This document shows, piece after piece, positions 18,796-31,400 of a stretch of DNA of 64,000 nt. The position numbers were made by a program, and so were the translations under genes. The notes beneath the pieces are model-generated. The model saw only the letters and a program-made list of their open reading frames with translations. It was not told the DNA's origin and searched no databases. The stretch comes from Cyprinodon diabolis. Lineage: Eukaryota; Chordata; Actinopteri; Cyprinodontiformes; Cyprinodontidae. Every line of letters starts with the position of its first letter. Position 1 is the first letter of the stretch. The stretch lies in assembly GCA_030533445.1 (NCBI GenBank), contig CM060080.1, forward strand, positions 6,056,052 to 6,120,051. Direction: 5' to 3'.

Positions 18796-20424
18796 GAGAA
18801 ATAATAAAGCAATAAAGCTTAGCTTGACCTTCATCTGACATTCATTTTAACAAAAAGGAGCAGAATAAAGTTTTCCACCAAAGGAAGTTGTCTGGGTCCT
18901 CATGCAGACTAGCAGGCCCAGACCTTCACACCGCCAGAGCTGTGTTTCACTATCTCTATGATGTTTTTTGTTCTGCTCTGTTAGCTTTACCAGAAGCATC
19001 ATGGCACGTGCATGTAAGAAAGTTCTCGTCAGTTTCCAAAATCCCAGGGATCATCAAGATGATTTCAGCAAATGTGGGACAGACGTTTTAGGTGTTTTTG
19101 GTCAGCAGTAGTCTTGGAACTCCCACCTGGAGGCCATTTTTAACCAGTCTCTTTTACTTGTTCGCGATTAATTAAATAACTGGGAAAGAGAGTCTCTAAG
19201 CACTTTAGGTATTATACTTTGACTGGGGTCACAAAGTTAAAGATATGCTTCATTACCCATTTTATACTGATAGATAGTGAGGGGTATTCATAAGGATTTA
19301 TCCATTCTATTACTTTTAATGTTTCTCTAGATCAATCTGGTATTTAATTTATACCCTTATTGATACTTTTTTTTAATCAACAGGATAAAAGGCAAATAAT
19401 GAAATTGTTTATTTTTCTAAATTTGGAACAAAGGCACACAAATTAAATTTAAGGTACAAAATATATGTTTTATACAAATACACTAATAAATCTGCTATAT
19501 AAATGAATAACTATAAAGGAAAATATTATAACACCATATCTTAAAGAGTATGTTGTATTATCATTGGAAAAATCTAAATTGGTAAACCAGAAAGAGATTA
19601 AAAACAATCTAATTTTGCTAAAACAAAAATGCAAACTATACAAAATAAGTGTAAGCATTCATCAAAATTTGACTTGAACCCAAACTACATTGATCGGCTT
19701 TGTTATATTATCAAATGTAATCAAAGGATAGCAGAGGCGTCCACAGTGGATGAAGTGAATAAATGACTGAGGCTGTGTGAATCAATTGCAGTGAGTGATC
19801 TATTTACATGGAAGAGTTTAGTGAAAATAAAAACCCATTACTTTAAAGATTACGTAATATTTACCACAGTTTGTAATCCAGGAAAGTATCAATGGAAGCT
19901 TTGCTCATGCATGACTTTTTATGGGGAAACAGACTGGAATCGGTCTCCACCCTTTCTGTAGGAAGAGTTTGCTGCAGGGCGAGGCTGCCCTACAGAATCA
20001 ATCACTACTCGCTCGAGTACTAAACTAAAAGCGATCAATGCTTTCTTTTGTCGCAAAAGTCTCCAACAATGCACAGAAAAGTCCCTAGATTAATCACTAG
20101 TTGCTTTTGGAAAAAAAAAGTTAGTTAGCAATAGTGTTGGATAAGAGTAGGTGAACAAGTGAGAACAGAATGTTAGGCCCTTCCATCAATCCCCTTCAAA
20201 AGGGCCTTTCTCACAGGACGCAGTTTCCGCAGCGTTTGCAGCGAGGTTCAGCACACAGCTGAGCCTGTGTTCTGCTGTTCTGGCTTTTTGCCGCAGTGCT
20301 ACCTGAGTAGTGTGTCATTTGTTGTCTTGTCTGCAGCAAAAATGTATCTCTCTTGTGCTAAAAAGCAAGCGCTAGCTCTGATGGTTAGGAGAAGAAGTAC
20401 TAGCGGGAGTCTTTCAAGACGGAT

Positions 20425-20535
20425 TTGTTGTGAGACTGAACTCAGTCTCACAACAACTGAACAACTGAACTCAGATCTCGTTAAAAAAAAAAAATAATTA
20501 TATATATATATATATATATATAATTATTTTTTTAC
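20425..20535. repeat. Perfect 15-bp hairpin followed by an AT palindrome
   Basis: TTGTTGTGAGACTGA (20425-20439) and its exact complement (20442-20456) are separated by two bases. About 25 bases on, A-rich and T-rich arms flank a (TA)n core (20482-20535), a second palindrome. No gene is associated. Confidence 0.7.
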
Positions 20536-20875
20536 ACCAGATGACTAATAAAAAAAATAGTAAAAATTTGGCAATTATTTTTTGTATTTAATAATAATAT
20601 TTAATAATATTCATTTATCTGATGCTAAAAAAGCAAAAAAACTGTAGAGAGGAAAAATATTTTTCCACAGTAAAGTTTGCCTAATTTCCTGCATTAGTTT
20701 TGAGCTAATTTCAGTCCATACCCAGGACATTGCATTTTCAAAGCAGAGGCAGCCATTTAACTTTTTATTTCCACTTCCAGGAATACAGTGGCGCCTACTA
20801 CACAGTTCCAAGACGGTGTTCCCTGCTTTAGATTCTCTAAAGCTTTGTCAACAGAAGTTGGTGTTTGACCCATAC

Positions 20876-21209
20876 CTACTATCATGTGGTTGCAGACGTC
20901 GCAGAACGTGGGTTTCTTGAAGATATGCTCCATGAAGCAGTGTCCAGCCGAGTCTACCTGCAGCGGATTGCGTGCCTGAGAGCGGGACGTGGGGGGAGGA
21001 GCGGAGGGAATGGCTGGAGGGACCGGAGGAATGGGCAGGCTGGTAGTGTGCGGCGGGGCCATCCCAATGTTGCAGAGATGGCCTGTGCTGCTGCTCACAT
21101 CAGAGAGGAGCTCCGTCTTGTTCTCGCTGCTAGTACGGAAGAAGTTGTCGGCGCTCTTGCTGCGGATGCTCTTGGTCTTGAAGGAAAGGGAGCGTTTGAG
21201 TCTCTGCAG
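20876..21209 (-). CDS. stac: stac exon 2: linker and first half of C1 zinc finger
   Basis: A 334-bp exon. The acceptor is a pyrimidine-rich stretch ending CTTCCAG before CTGCAGAGA; the donor is GTAG followed by GTATGG. It starts in phase 0 and ends in phase 1. It encodes LQRLKRSLSFKTKS, IRSKSADNFF, a Ser/Thr segment, a Pro-rich linker (LPIPPVPPAIPSAPPP) and then the C1 start H-x12-C-x2-C (HCFMEH to CDVCNHMIV). These blocks in this order define STAC proteins. Antisense frames over this exon are shadows. Exon 1 joins in frame before LQRL. Confidence 0.93.
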
Positions 21210-22111
21210 CTGGAAGCAGAGAGGAGGAGATGAAGAGGAGAGAACAATGTGGAGCAACTCACTTTGATGAAAAAGGAATTAGTTTGTCATAACCCAATAA
21301 ACGACAAGTGCAGTCTGTAAGGCTGTCGTTGACTCAGAGCTTCATTGGCATAAAAGACTTCCACATGGGTCAACCTATCACCTCTCAGCGGGGGAGATTG
21401 CTTCCTACCTGGAATGTAATAAGATTTCCAGCTTGGGTCAGTGCATTAAATTTAAACTGCTGCTTACACGCGATGTTGCCATTTATGGCTGCAGTCAGGA
21501 TCAACCTCATCAGGCTTCAGCCTCAAAATGCTGATAATGGCCAACTTTCTGAGAAGCTCATTCCACCTCTCAGCATGCTCTTCCTGTGGTGTGACATTCA
21601 CTTACATGCAGGTTCACACTGATTATAAAGCAGTAAACAAGCTGAGTTTATGTTATGTTTCTTTTACACAATAACAAAAAGAAGTGGATTACTAATTATC
21701 CTGTAGAAGCTTTTCCAAAGAACAAACTTATCCCTCCCTCCCCGCAAATATAAACAATATGGAAGGATTAAAGGTATTTACACTTCTTCTCATTTTTTGT
21801 CAAGTTGCAAATAAAAAAGGCACCATATTTTGCAGCTGTTCCTGTTAGTTAACTGGTCAACTCAGTGCTTGGTTTAGTTGATAATTCATAAAATGAATGC
21901 CTTTCCAGGACAACAGAAGGTAAGAGTAACTGTCCATGAGTTAAAGTCAGGAGGGAAGGAGCTATGTTGACTGCAGCTGGAATAAAGCCTATCTGCTGTT
22001 TGTTTATCGAGTTTGTCCCTAACAAAGTAAAGAGAGACATTTTGATAGAGGCAGTGTTAAACCAAAGCTGCAAAATGTTTTCTTTAGAGCCAGAATTCCT
22101 CTCAGCCTAAA
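21210..22111. other. stac intron 1, left end
   Basis: No gene or clearly bounded repeat recognised. Confidence 0.5.
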
Positions 22112-22860
22112 GCCTATTTGCTCTTTCAGTGGATATTATTCATTCATTAACATGCCTAAGACAACTTTAACACACTAAATATAACTTTCCAATGAAAAGG
22201 GGCTCTGTTGAATGCCAAAACAAGAACATAATGTTGCATTTAAGAGTAAAGAACTAAGATAAAATGCTTCTTCAGAAGTGTCTGTACTGCAAAAATGGTC
22301 CATCTAACCAAGTCTTACAAACATATATGTAGCAAAAGCCTTTTTGATCTTGTTCAGAAGTTTATATACCAGACCAAAACGGATTCTCATAGATTATTAA
22401 TCTTCGTTTCATAATATTCTACTCAAAACAAGTGCAATGACCTGTCAGTGCAGTAAGCCAAATGCACTTGATAAGATTTCTTGTTTTGATAATCTAGAAA
22501 ATGATTTCAAAAAGTCTTACCAAGTGAAATTTCCTCACTGATTATTGTACTGGTTTTGAGTAGATTCTACACAAAAGATCAATCATTTAACATGATCTAC
22601 TTTTGCTTAGTATATCTATCTTAAAACAAGGTTAAAAAATACATTTTGGTTTGATAAAAGATTGTAAGACCTGTGAAATTGGTTTGCAGTGCAGACATTT
22701 CTGAGATTTTTTTTATCTTGGTTTTTATTCTTAAATGCTACATTATGTTCTTGTTTTGACATTTAACAGAAACCCTTTTCATCGGAAACTTATCTCTAAT
22801 ATATTAATATTATCTTTGGCATGTAATGAATGAATAACACCCACTAAAAGGACAAATAAG
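22112..22860. mobile_element. Foldback element with long imperfect inverted arms
   Basis: Sequence from about 22112 (CCTATTTGCTCTTTCAGTGG, TTCATTCATTAACATGCC) reappears inverted up to 22860, including CAAAACAAGAACATAATG (about 22218) against its complement near 22751, and CTACTCAAAAC arms nearer the centre at about 22486. Arms contain CTGCAAAAA motifs typical of fish Angel-like MITEs. Related sequence continues to TTTTTTGCAGTGTA at 23138, suggesting nesting. Non-coding. Confidence 0.65.
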
Positions 22861-23469
22861 AAGATTTTACTGCAAATAATTTCAGTAATCTATCAGAGCT
22901 GTAAGGTAATAGCATATTTTGAAATCATGCTTAATTTTTTATTATTTGTGTTAATTTGTCTTACTGCACTGGCATATTACTGTGTTTTTTATAAGTAGAA
23001 ACTTCTTAGAAGAAGATTAATAATCTAATCTACTCTTAGGTGTCAATCTCAAAATAAAAACCAAAAGATCAAAAAGATTTTATTGTCTGAAAGTAAGATA
23101 ATAAGATTTGCTTAGATTGAACATTTTTTGCAGTGTAAATTTTTATTTTTTTTTTATTAGGTAACATCAAAATATATTAAAACATATTAATACTGGACTG
23201 CTGATGTTGATGGAAATGTGTCTTACATTGCTTTGTATTAATGCGTTTTCAATAATTGTTACATAATTTTTTCATTTTACACACTTAAATGTGTTTGATT
23301 TTACGTGACAGACTAACAGAAAGAGGTGCATCTGGAGGAGCTGCACAGATCTACTGCTCAGGTGGGAGAATCTTGACAGGAGACCTATTAATGTGGAGGA
23401 ACTGCAACAAGAAACTAATTTTAAAAATAATCCTATATTAGAATAAGAATAAGAATAAGAGCTAAAATC

Positions 23470-23690
23470 AAGAACATTCTGGAAGAAAATCTGTAAGAGG
23501 CTACAAAATAAAGACTTTTGCCTGAGGTGGAGATTCACCCGGAAAATCATTCTATGGACAGGGATAAAACGGGTGGTTTCAATCAAAATATGTTCATGTA
23601 GATAGAATAGAAAGCTTGAAACTAAGTCTGACTGAAAACCTGTGGCAAGACTTTAAAACTAATTTTCATGATGATCAGGCTGAGTTTTTC
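23470..23690. mobile_element. Degraded Tc1-like/non-autonomous DNA transposon fragment
   Basis: CTGTAAGAGGCTACAAAATA, GAGGTGGAGATTCACC and CTGTGGCAAGACTTTAAAACT match pieces that recur at about 52590 and 54580. No usable frame remains. Confidence 0.4.
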
Positions 23691-23859
23691 TTATTTTACA
23701 AAGAAGAAATAGGCGATTTTTTGTTCTCTACATGTGCTAGTCTTTTAAGATACCACAAAAGACAGCAACTGGGATACATACAGATGCATGACAAACTTTA
23801 TAAAGTTAGAAAAATTAAATTTGTTCTTTTTTGCACACAAACCCAGTCAAATTGATTAA

Positions 23860-25740
23860 AGGAGCCCAGTCAGGAACTATGCCTACATAAAAAACTACCC
23901 AATCCGGACGCAAAAGCCGTAGCAGCAACTAATTTTCGGATGCAAAAATAAAGATAAATCTGAGTCACCATCAATCGTGCTTTGTAAAAAGGACTGCAAT
24001 TATTTTCTTTCTCTCCCTAATCATAATAAGTATACTAAACTACATTCTGTATAAATTTTATTAGTCCATTTTCTGAGAAAATGAATGTGTTTACATCCTG
24101 TATGTACTCGTCTGTCCCCAATCTGTCCCAGAAATGGGATCTTACTCTTCTTCTGGCTTGTTTTGGCTTTGGGCTTTTAAATAAATTGAGTAATTTTAAG
24201 TTCTATGGTTCCCTTTCATTGTACTTTTATGATAAATAATGTATGATCTAAAAAAGAAAGCAAATAAAATCCAGACAAACACGATGAAATTATATTCTGC
24301 CAAACTACTCTGATCATGACCCACAATGACATCACACAAGCAATTAAATGGAGAGAAATTAAAATAGTTCTTTCAGAAAAGCCATTAGATAATTTTTATA
24401 AGATGTATTTTAGCATTCTTAGTTTAAATATAGAAACAAGTACTTTCACTACCATAATTACATTTTCTTCTTTCTTTTCACATCTCTGCTGCAGGTTGCT
24501 TGGCTCCATTACTTCCTTGATTACTATTTACACTCCTGCACACTATTATATTTCCTGTCAAGTAATGTTATTATGGTAAATACTAATAACACTTACTCTT
24601 AATAACAAATGAAATAAAAACAGAGTATAAAACATAGAAAATAATATTTATTAGTTCAACAGGGTATAAAAATTTAATTAGAAAGACAGCAAGAAATTGA
24701 GTCAGTTTTTCTTGAATTATTAATAATATTTCCCTTCCTTTGAGAAGGTAAGTGAGACGATATGCCAATGAATAAGATGAATCATGCTTAAGGTAAAATA
24801 AAGATAAAACATCTTACTTCAATTATAAAATACTTAGTATCTGATTTTTAGGACAGAAAAACACATTCTATTTGAAGATTAAATACACCTTTTTGAGGGA
24901 TTTATAACTCATCTTAAATTCTTTTTTTTTTTGCAGTGAAGTCTTTGATTGAGCTACTGTCTTACAAATTCATAAATTCAAAGTATGCGGCCCCTTTACG
25001 GTTAGTGTTCATTTGTGACAAATTGGGAATCGTTCAAAAGCTATAAATACGTTTTCCAGACGCTGTATATGGATTCAGTTTAATAGCCACACATATCACA
25101 GACTTAAACTGCAGCGCTGTCAGCTGAAATACCTTGTACACACACTGGTTTTGCTTGTCATCTTTCTGAACATGGTTGTGCAAATTGTTTCTGAGTCACT
25201 GCAGCTGGGACATGGTGAATCAATTCCCCGGGTCACTCTGGAAACAATCAATTTAGAGCCTTTCTCTACCATTACCAGCCACCCACCCACACACATGCAC
25301 ACACTCACATTCTTACGCAAATAAACAGACAAACATAAATCTACAACAACCATTTCTCCTGTTGCAGCCTCATTGCTGCAAAATATATGCAAATGTAGTT
25401 TAAACACAAACTGATTATAAAAATACAGGTAATTTGCTGAAAAAATATGTATTTCGTAAATGCTAAAAAGAGAAATACCTTAAATTTGTTTCACTTGTTT
25501 CAAATGACTATTCTAGCTGCAAATGTCTGTTTTTTTATGCAATATCTACATAGATGTATAGAACAACTATCACTCCAGTGTTCTAATGGTACAATGTGTT
25601 TGCTCATTAGCTCAGAAGGCTAATTGATGATTACAAAACCCTTGTGCAATCATGTTCACACATCTGAAAACAGTTTAGCTCTTTACAGAAGCTACAAAAC
25701 TGACCTTCCTTTGAGCAGATTGAGTTTCTGGAGCATCACA
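23860..25740. other. stac intron 1, AT-rich stretch
   Basis: No gene. Around 24565-24945 MITE-like sequence is visible (GTGAGACGATATGCCAATG, and TTTTTGCAGTGAA at its right edge) of the same type as the element at 47726. Confidence 0.4.
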
Positions 25741-25766
25741 TTTGTGGGGTCAATTAAACGCTCAAA

Positions 25767-26737
25767 ATGGCTCAAAATTCATCTAAAACTCGACAGTCTA
25801 TTCTTGTTCTTAGAAATGAAGGCTATTTCATGTGAGAAATTGCTAAGAAATTGAAGATTTCCTACATTGGTGTGTACTACTCCCTGCAGAGGACAGCACA
25901 AACAGGCTCTAACCAGTAGAAAAAGAAGTGGGAGGCCGCTTTGCACAACTGAGCAAGAAGATAAGTACATTAGAGTCTCTAGTTTGAGAAACAGACGCCT
26001 CACAGGTCCCCAACTGGCATCTTCATTAAATAGTACGCGCAAAACACCAGTGTCAATATCTACAGTGAAGAGGCGGCTGCTGGATTCTGGGCTTCAGGGC
26101 AGAGTGGCAAAGAAAAAGCCATATCTGAGACTGGCCAATAAAAGAAAAAGATCAAGATGGGCAAAAAAAACACAGACATTGGACAGAGGAAGACTGGAAA
26201 AAAGTGTTGTGGACGGATGAATCCAAGTTTGAGGTGTTGGATCACAAAAAGGAAACGTTTGTGAGACGCAGAAAATATGAAAAGATGCTGGAAGAATGGC
26301 TGACGCCATCTGTTAAGCATGGTGGAGGTAATGTGATGGTCTGGGGTCGCTTTGGTGCTGGTAAGGAGGGAGATTTGTACAGGGTAAAAGGGATTCTGAA
26401 TAAGGAAGGCTATCACTCAATTTTTGCAACACCATGACATACCCAGTGGACAGCACTTGATTGGAGCCAATTTCATCCTACAACAGGGCAATGACCCTAA
26501 ACACACCTCCAAATTGAGCAATAACTATTTAGAGCAGAAGCAGGCAGCTGGCATTCTATCGGTATTGGAGTGGCCAGCGCAGTCACCAGATCTGAACCCC
26601 ATTGAGCTGTTGTGGGATCAGCTTGATCGTATGGTACGCAAGAAGTGCCCATCCAACCAATCCAACTTGTGGGAGCTGCCTCTGGAAGCGTGGGGTGCAA
26701 TTTCTCCAGATTACCTCAACAAATTAACAGCTAGCTT
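25767..26737 (+). pseudogene. Tc1-family transposase pseudogene, 3' end replaced
   Basis: Frames from ATG 25767 onward encode KTRQSILVLRNEGY, an HTH region (RLTGPQLASSLN, STVKRRLLDSG), WTDESKFEV with the first catalytic Asp, a KHGGGNVMVWG block, NDPKHTSK with the second Asp and [11 protein letters not shown] with the final Glu: a Tc1 DD(34)E transposase. It is inactive: a TGA follows the first 22 codons, frameshifts lie near 26180 and 26420, and the C-terminus is lost where another repeat begins after LNKLTA. The terminal inverted repeats are not recognisable. Confidence 0.85.
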
Positions 26738-27132
26738 AGAATTCGTTATTTATAATTACATAGGAGCGGGTCTCGCAGCCATGGAGGCAGACATCTTTGC
26801 GCTACGGCAGCGCAGAGCCAACAAACTAGCGATTGCGAGATCGCCCATTACGCTCGAAAGTAACTACGGCAAGTTGAGAGATGAACTGAGACAGTACTGA
26901 ACAATAGATGGCAGTATTATGCCTGAGAATACTATCTGTAAAATTATCTATGTAAATAAACCTCATCACTTGAGAAGGTAGGTGATGCAGACGTCGTGGA
27001 AGACATTTTGTCCCGTAACACTCGCCGTACTGTTGGGGGGGAGAAGCAGTGGGGGGGGGGATGTTCTTGTTGCTGCGGTCTGCAGTCTGGACGTTAGATG
27101 TCGCTAAAAATTACACACTGTAGCTTTAAACA
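26738..27132 (-). repeat. Dispersed repeat X, copy 1, joined to the Tc1 relic
   Basis: Ends CGCTAAAAATTACACACTGTAGCTTTA; read on the minus strand it matches copy 2 at 28728-29010, sharing TCAAGTGATGA, AGCGTAATGGGCGATCTC and AAGATGTCTGCCTCC-like segments. It contains G-runs at 27036-27060. A frame of 55 codons (to 26900) is fused to the Tc1 transposase frame by chance. Family unknown; probably a non-autonomous transposon or SINE. Confidence 0.6.
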
Positions 27133-28727
27133 AGTGAGACAATTTGCCAATGGAATAAGTTAATGAAGTTTATGATAAAAATAAGAAAAAAGGAGCTCCT
27201 TTATCTTATTTCACATACATAATGTCTAATTATCTTGTTTTAGGGGCTAAAATATTAATTCCATTGGAAAACAAGTGTATTTAGTTGCTGAAATGTTCAG
27301 TAAATACTCTTACTTTAAGAAAGTTTTATTTATTTATAGATCAATTTTGCAATGTCCACAACTAATTTGACAACAAGGAGACTGTTTTGTAACAAGAAAT
27401 AAGTGTCATAGAAGAAGCAGCATTCCTAGCCTCGCCATGATACATATCTGTTCATGCAAAATTACGTAATACGTAGAGGAATTACCATGCAAAGAAAATA
27501 GCCACAAACTAATGTTGCATAAGTGTAATAATAAAGCTCTCAGGCAGTGCTAAAAAACTATAATGAAATAAGGATTAGTAGAGTCACATGAGCTTTGGAG
27601 TTCTCTGGTAATACTATGCTTAAGTTTAAATTAATGGATGTCCTCTGCAGTCAGATTCAGATGGATTTTGAGCAAAAAAGGCAAGTCCAAAAGCCATGCA
27701 CTAGCATGTGCTTGGTTGTTCTGATGTGGCAGCAGATATTGCTTTATGAAGTGCTTCATGCTCCAATCCTATGTGAGAGGCACCTCAGAATATACAGGAA
27801 GTAAGACTGTAAAACTACATAAGCGAGGAAATGCTGAAACAACAGCACATAATAAAAGTCTTTGACAACAAATGCTGTAGATTAAATATGGTTAAAAGAT
27901 ATTAAAACACAATAAGCTCAATCACAGACCCACGCCCGCTGACAGGGGGAGACAACTGGGCCAGCTGTCCTGGGCCTGGGGTAGGGTTTTCAATACATAT
28001 ATATATATATATACATAATATCAATTGATGGGCGCCTACGTTCCCGAGCCCAGCCAAGGCTGTCAGCTGGCCTGTTCAGACCTGATTTAGACTAATTAAT
28101 GTTGTGCAAATTGATTTAAATATTAAATATGAATACTTATGAAGATCAGAGTCTGTGTGAAGATCAGGATGATACTCACATTGTATCTGATTTTATGGGG
28201 ATTAGTCTTTGATAATTCTTTCATGTTTTTTAAATAAATAATTAATTGAGCCTCACTCATCTGAACATATAGGTATTTGAAAGATCTGTCTGCAGTCCAC
28301 CTCTGTAGCTACTGCCTAAAGGAGCCTGCTGCAGACAGAGAGTAAGTTTTGCTAAGTGAGCCTGTAGGTGATGCAGAAATTAGAAATGGAAAGAGGCTGC
28401 AGCTCACTGCATACCTTAAAAACAAAATGCTGACCATCATACAGGTGAGTAAAGCTGAAATACCAGCAAAAAATTATTCTTTTGTTTACCAGAGTGTATA
28501 TATCAGTCATTCAGTTTAAACAATAACCTTATAGTGCAGAAAAGATGGCTGCAACTAAAAAGGTTTTCCTAATAGGTTGATTCTGGATGAATATTTTAGT
28601 CTATATTCAAACAGGAAAGTATGTCAAATAGAAACCCATCACTGAGAAGTGTTAATTTTAGTCATCAATTAGTATAGTCAATATTTTTTAAAGCATCTTT
28701 AAATCTAAAAGAATATTGTCTTAGTTA
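27133..28727. other. stac intron 1 with MITE-like and unassigned sequence
   Basis: 27133-27360 resembles the AAGTGAGACAATTTGCCAATGGA MITE family seen at 47726. Near 27925-28080 a short GC-richer segment with a (TA)n run interrupts AT-rich DNA; I do not recognise it. No exon seen. Confidence 0.4.
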
Positions 28728-29010
28728 AAGCTACAGTGTGTAATTTTAATTATATCTAATGGTGAGACTGCAGCGACATGTACCGTTCCCCCTCAGCTTC
28801 TCCCCCTCCAACAATACAGAGGCTGTTGTGATACAAAATGGCTTCTGCAACGTCCTCATCACCTATTCTGTCAAGTGATGAAGAGCTTAGTTAATATAAA
28901 AAATAGGCCTAACTTGCTCCAGTAACATTCAAGCATAATGGCGATCTCTATAGTCACTATTTTGTCAGCTCTGCTGATGTGCAAATAATGGCTGCCTCAA
29001 ATTTCTAAGG
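28728..29010 (+). repeat. Dispersed repeat X, copy 2
   Basis: Begins TAAAGCTACAGTGTGTAATTTTAATTA and follows the reverse complement of copy 1 through CTCATCACCTATTCTGTCAAGTGATGA to AATGGCTGCCTC. It is more diverged than copy 1. Confidence 0.6.
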
Positions 29011-29084
29011 CAACACAAACATAAAGATTGACTCTCAGTTCATAGATGATAATAAATAACATATTTATCTATAATAACCTATTC

Positions 29085-30170
29085 AAAAAAAATAAAGGGA
29101 ACACTTAAATAACTCATCCTTCATCTGAATAAATGAAATATTCTCATTGAATACTTTGTTCTGTACAAAGTTGAATGTGCTGAAAACAAAATCAAACAAA
29201 AATCCTCAATGGATGAACAGGAAAACTAAATTGGAAAAACACTTAAGACTAATCCAATTTTGATGCAATGACCTTTAAGCAGGTCAAAATAAGGCTCAGT
29301 ATTGTATGTGGCCTCTAGCCTGTATAACCTCCCTACAATGCCTGTGCATGCTCCTGATGAGGTTGTGGATGGTCACCTGAGGGATCTCCTCCCAGACCTG
29401 GACTAAAATATCCACCAACTCCTGGATAGAGACATGATGTCCCAGATGTGCTCAGCTGGATTCAGGTCTGGGGAACAGGCAGGCCAGCCATAGCTTCAAT
29501 GTCCTCATCATGCAGGAACTGCTGACACACTCCAGCCACAAGAGGTCTAGGACTGTCCTGCATTAGGAGGAATGGTCTCATAGGGGGTCTTAGGATCTCT
29601 TCTCAGTACCTAATGGCAGTCATGCTACCTCTGGTTAGCACATGAAGGGCTATGTGGCGCTTTAAAGAAATGCCACCCCACACCATACTAACCCACTGCT
29701 AAACCAGTCAAGCTGAAGAATTTTGCAGCCAGCAGATCGCTCTCCACCGTGTCGCCAGACACACATGTGCTCAGTGAGAACGTGCTTTCACCTGAGAAGA
29801 GCACAGGGTGCCGGTAGGGAATTTGCCAATCCTGGTGTTCTTAGGCAAATGCCAAGCTTCCTATAGGTGTTGGGCTGTGAGCACACAGGTATAAGGGTCT
29901 GTACAGGTCAGACCCTTATACCATCCTCATGGAGTCAGTTTCTAAACTTTTGTGCAGACACATGCACATATGTGGCCTGCTGGGGGTCATTTTACAGGCC
30001 TCTGGCAGTGCTCCTCCTGTTCCTCCTTGAACAAAGGTGGAGGTAGCATGAAAGCACACCCAACATTCAAAAGTGGCCAAAACATCAGCCAGAGAATAAC
30101 TATTTAAGACTGCCTCCACCAGGAACCAGACTATGCCCATGCAAACATGTATTTTCTCCAATCAGAGAAG
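29085..30170 (-). mobile_element. Degenerate Tc1/mariner element, minus-strand transposase remnants
   Basis: Starts at a terminal-repeat-like TTCAAAAAAAATAAAGGGAACACTT. The minus strand shows SPDLNPAEHIWDIM near 29480-29440, the Glu-containing block of Tc1/mariner transposases, then stops. Further remnants extend to about 30170. No intact frame. Confidence 0.65.
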
Positions 30171-30429
30171 GGACGATTCTAGTGGCTAATCTGCACAGGA
30201 CAGCGATCTCTTTTTTAGCGAATATCAAAGTGTCTAAAAATTTGTTTTTGGTCTAGAGATCTGGACATTGTTCCACCTAAATAAGTGGTTTGATAGCCAA
30301 TTATGAAACAGGCAACACCCAGACGGGGAGAAGCGAGCACTTTCTTTGAAAGAAAATGGAAAAAACAGCTATATTACCTAACAAATGAAAACCCATGTAT
30401 TGGTAAACTGTGTGGATACTCTACTAGTC

Positions 30430-30870
30430 TGTTGTTTTGAAGACAGAACTAAGCAAAAAGGTAGGCATTTTGATTTACCGGTCGGTCTACGTTCCTACCC
30501 TCACCGTTGGTCATGAAATCTGGATCATGACTGAAAAAACAAGAAAACAAGCAGCTGAAATTAGCTTTCTCCACAGGGTCCCTCATACACAGGGTGAGGA
30601 GCATTGTCATTGGGTAGAGGCTCGGATTTAAGGCTTCTCCTACTGAGGTGGCTCAGACATGTTTTTCGGATGCCCCTTGGACGACCCAGGAAACCACTGG
30701 AGGGACTACGTCTTTCAGCGGGCTTGGAAGTAACTTGGGCTTCTACCATCAGAGCTGAATAAAGTGTCAGGAGAGACGGGAATCTTGGAGTTTGTGCTAA
30801 GATTGCTGCCCCGAAACCCAGTTATGGATGAGGCAGAAGACGACGACGACGACAACATATCTGAATTTCA
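30430..30870 (+). mobile_element. LINE 3' ORF fragment (RTE/Rex-like)
   Basis: Frame 30437-30631 encodes RSVYVPTLTVGHEIWIMTEK and AAEISFLHRV, the conserved C-terminal end of fish RTE/Rex-type LINE polyproteins. It continues out of frame with LRHVFRMPLGRPRKPLEGLR-like sequence and ends in a (GAC)n stretch at about 30840. Confidence 0.6.
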
Positions 30871-31064
30871 TCTAATAGTTGCCTAGACTTGGCAAGGCTT
30901 AAAAGCATACTATACGAAGATTAACGTTAGTTGTTTTGTGATATAAATGAGGTTGTTGTTTAGTTCTCTAATAAAAACGGGGGACCCTGCAACAAAAGTT
31001 GGAACCACGGTTTTAAAGGTCTGTATACTCCAGTTATCAAGTATTTAATCACGAGATTAGTTAA

Positions 31065-31400
31065 AGTTTTTCTTTTTTTTTACTCTTTATTTAACATTTT
31101 TCATTACAATGAAACATACAACACATACAGAACTGATTCGTAGTTAAATTTGAAGAAAGAAAAAAAAAAAGGAAAACATTACAAGATGTTATACCTAGTT
31201 ATGCTTCCTTGCTCTTGTCACGCTCATTTAGCTTAGCATTTGTAGGAATGTCCTTTTATATTTCAAAGATATGTCAGTTTTTCCACAGAGTGAATCTCCT
31301 TCACGACTTCCCACGAATGTTCTAGCTGGGGAGGGAGTTTCTTTAGCCAACGCCGTGTAATAGCTTTTTTGCTTACAATTGATAGAACTTTAAAAGTTAA
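31065..31400 (-). repeat. Probable LINE 3' end on minus strand
   Basis: A T-rich and A-rich flanked segment containing AACGCCGTGTAATAGCTTTTTTGCTTAC, which resembles fish L1-type 3' sequence. Weak identification. Confidence 0.3.

Noticed and set aside
20865..21267. Plus-strand ORFs over stac exon 2
   Set aside because: Antisense shadows of a conserved exon with correct splice sites on the minus strand.
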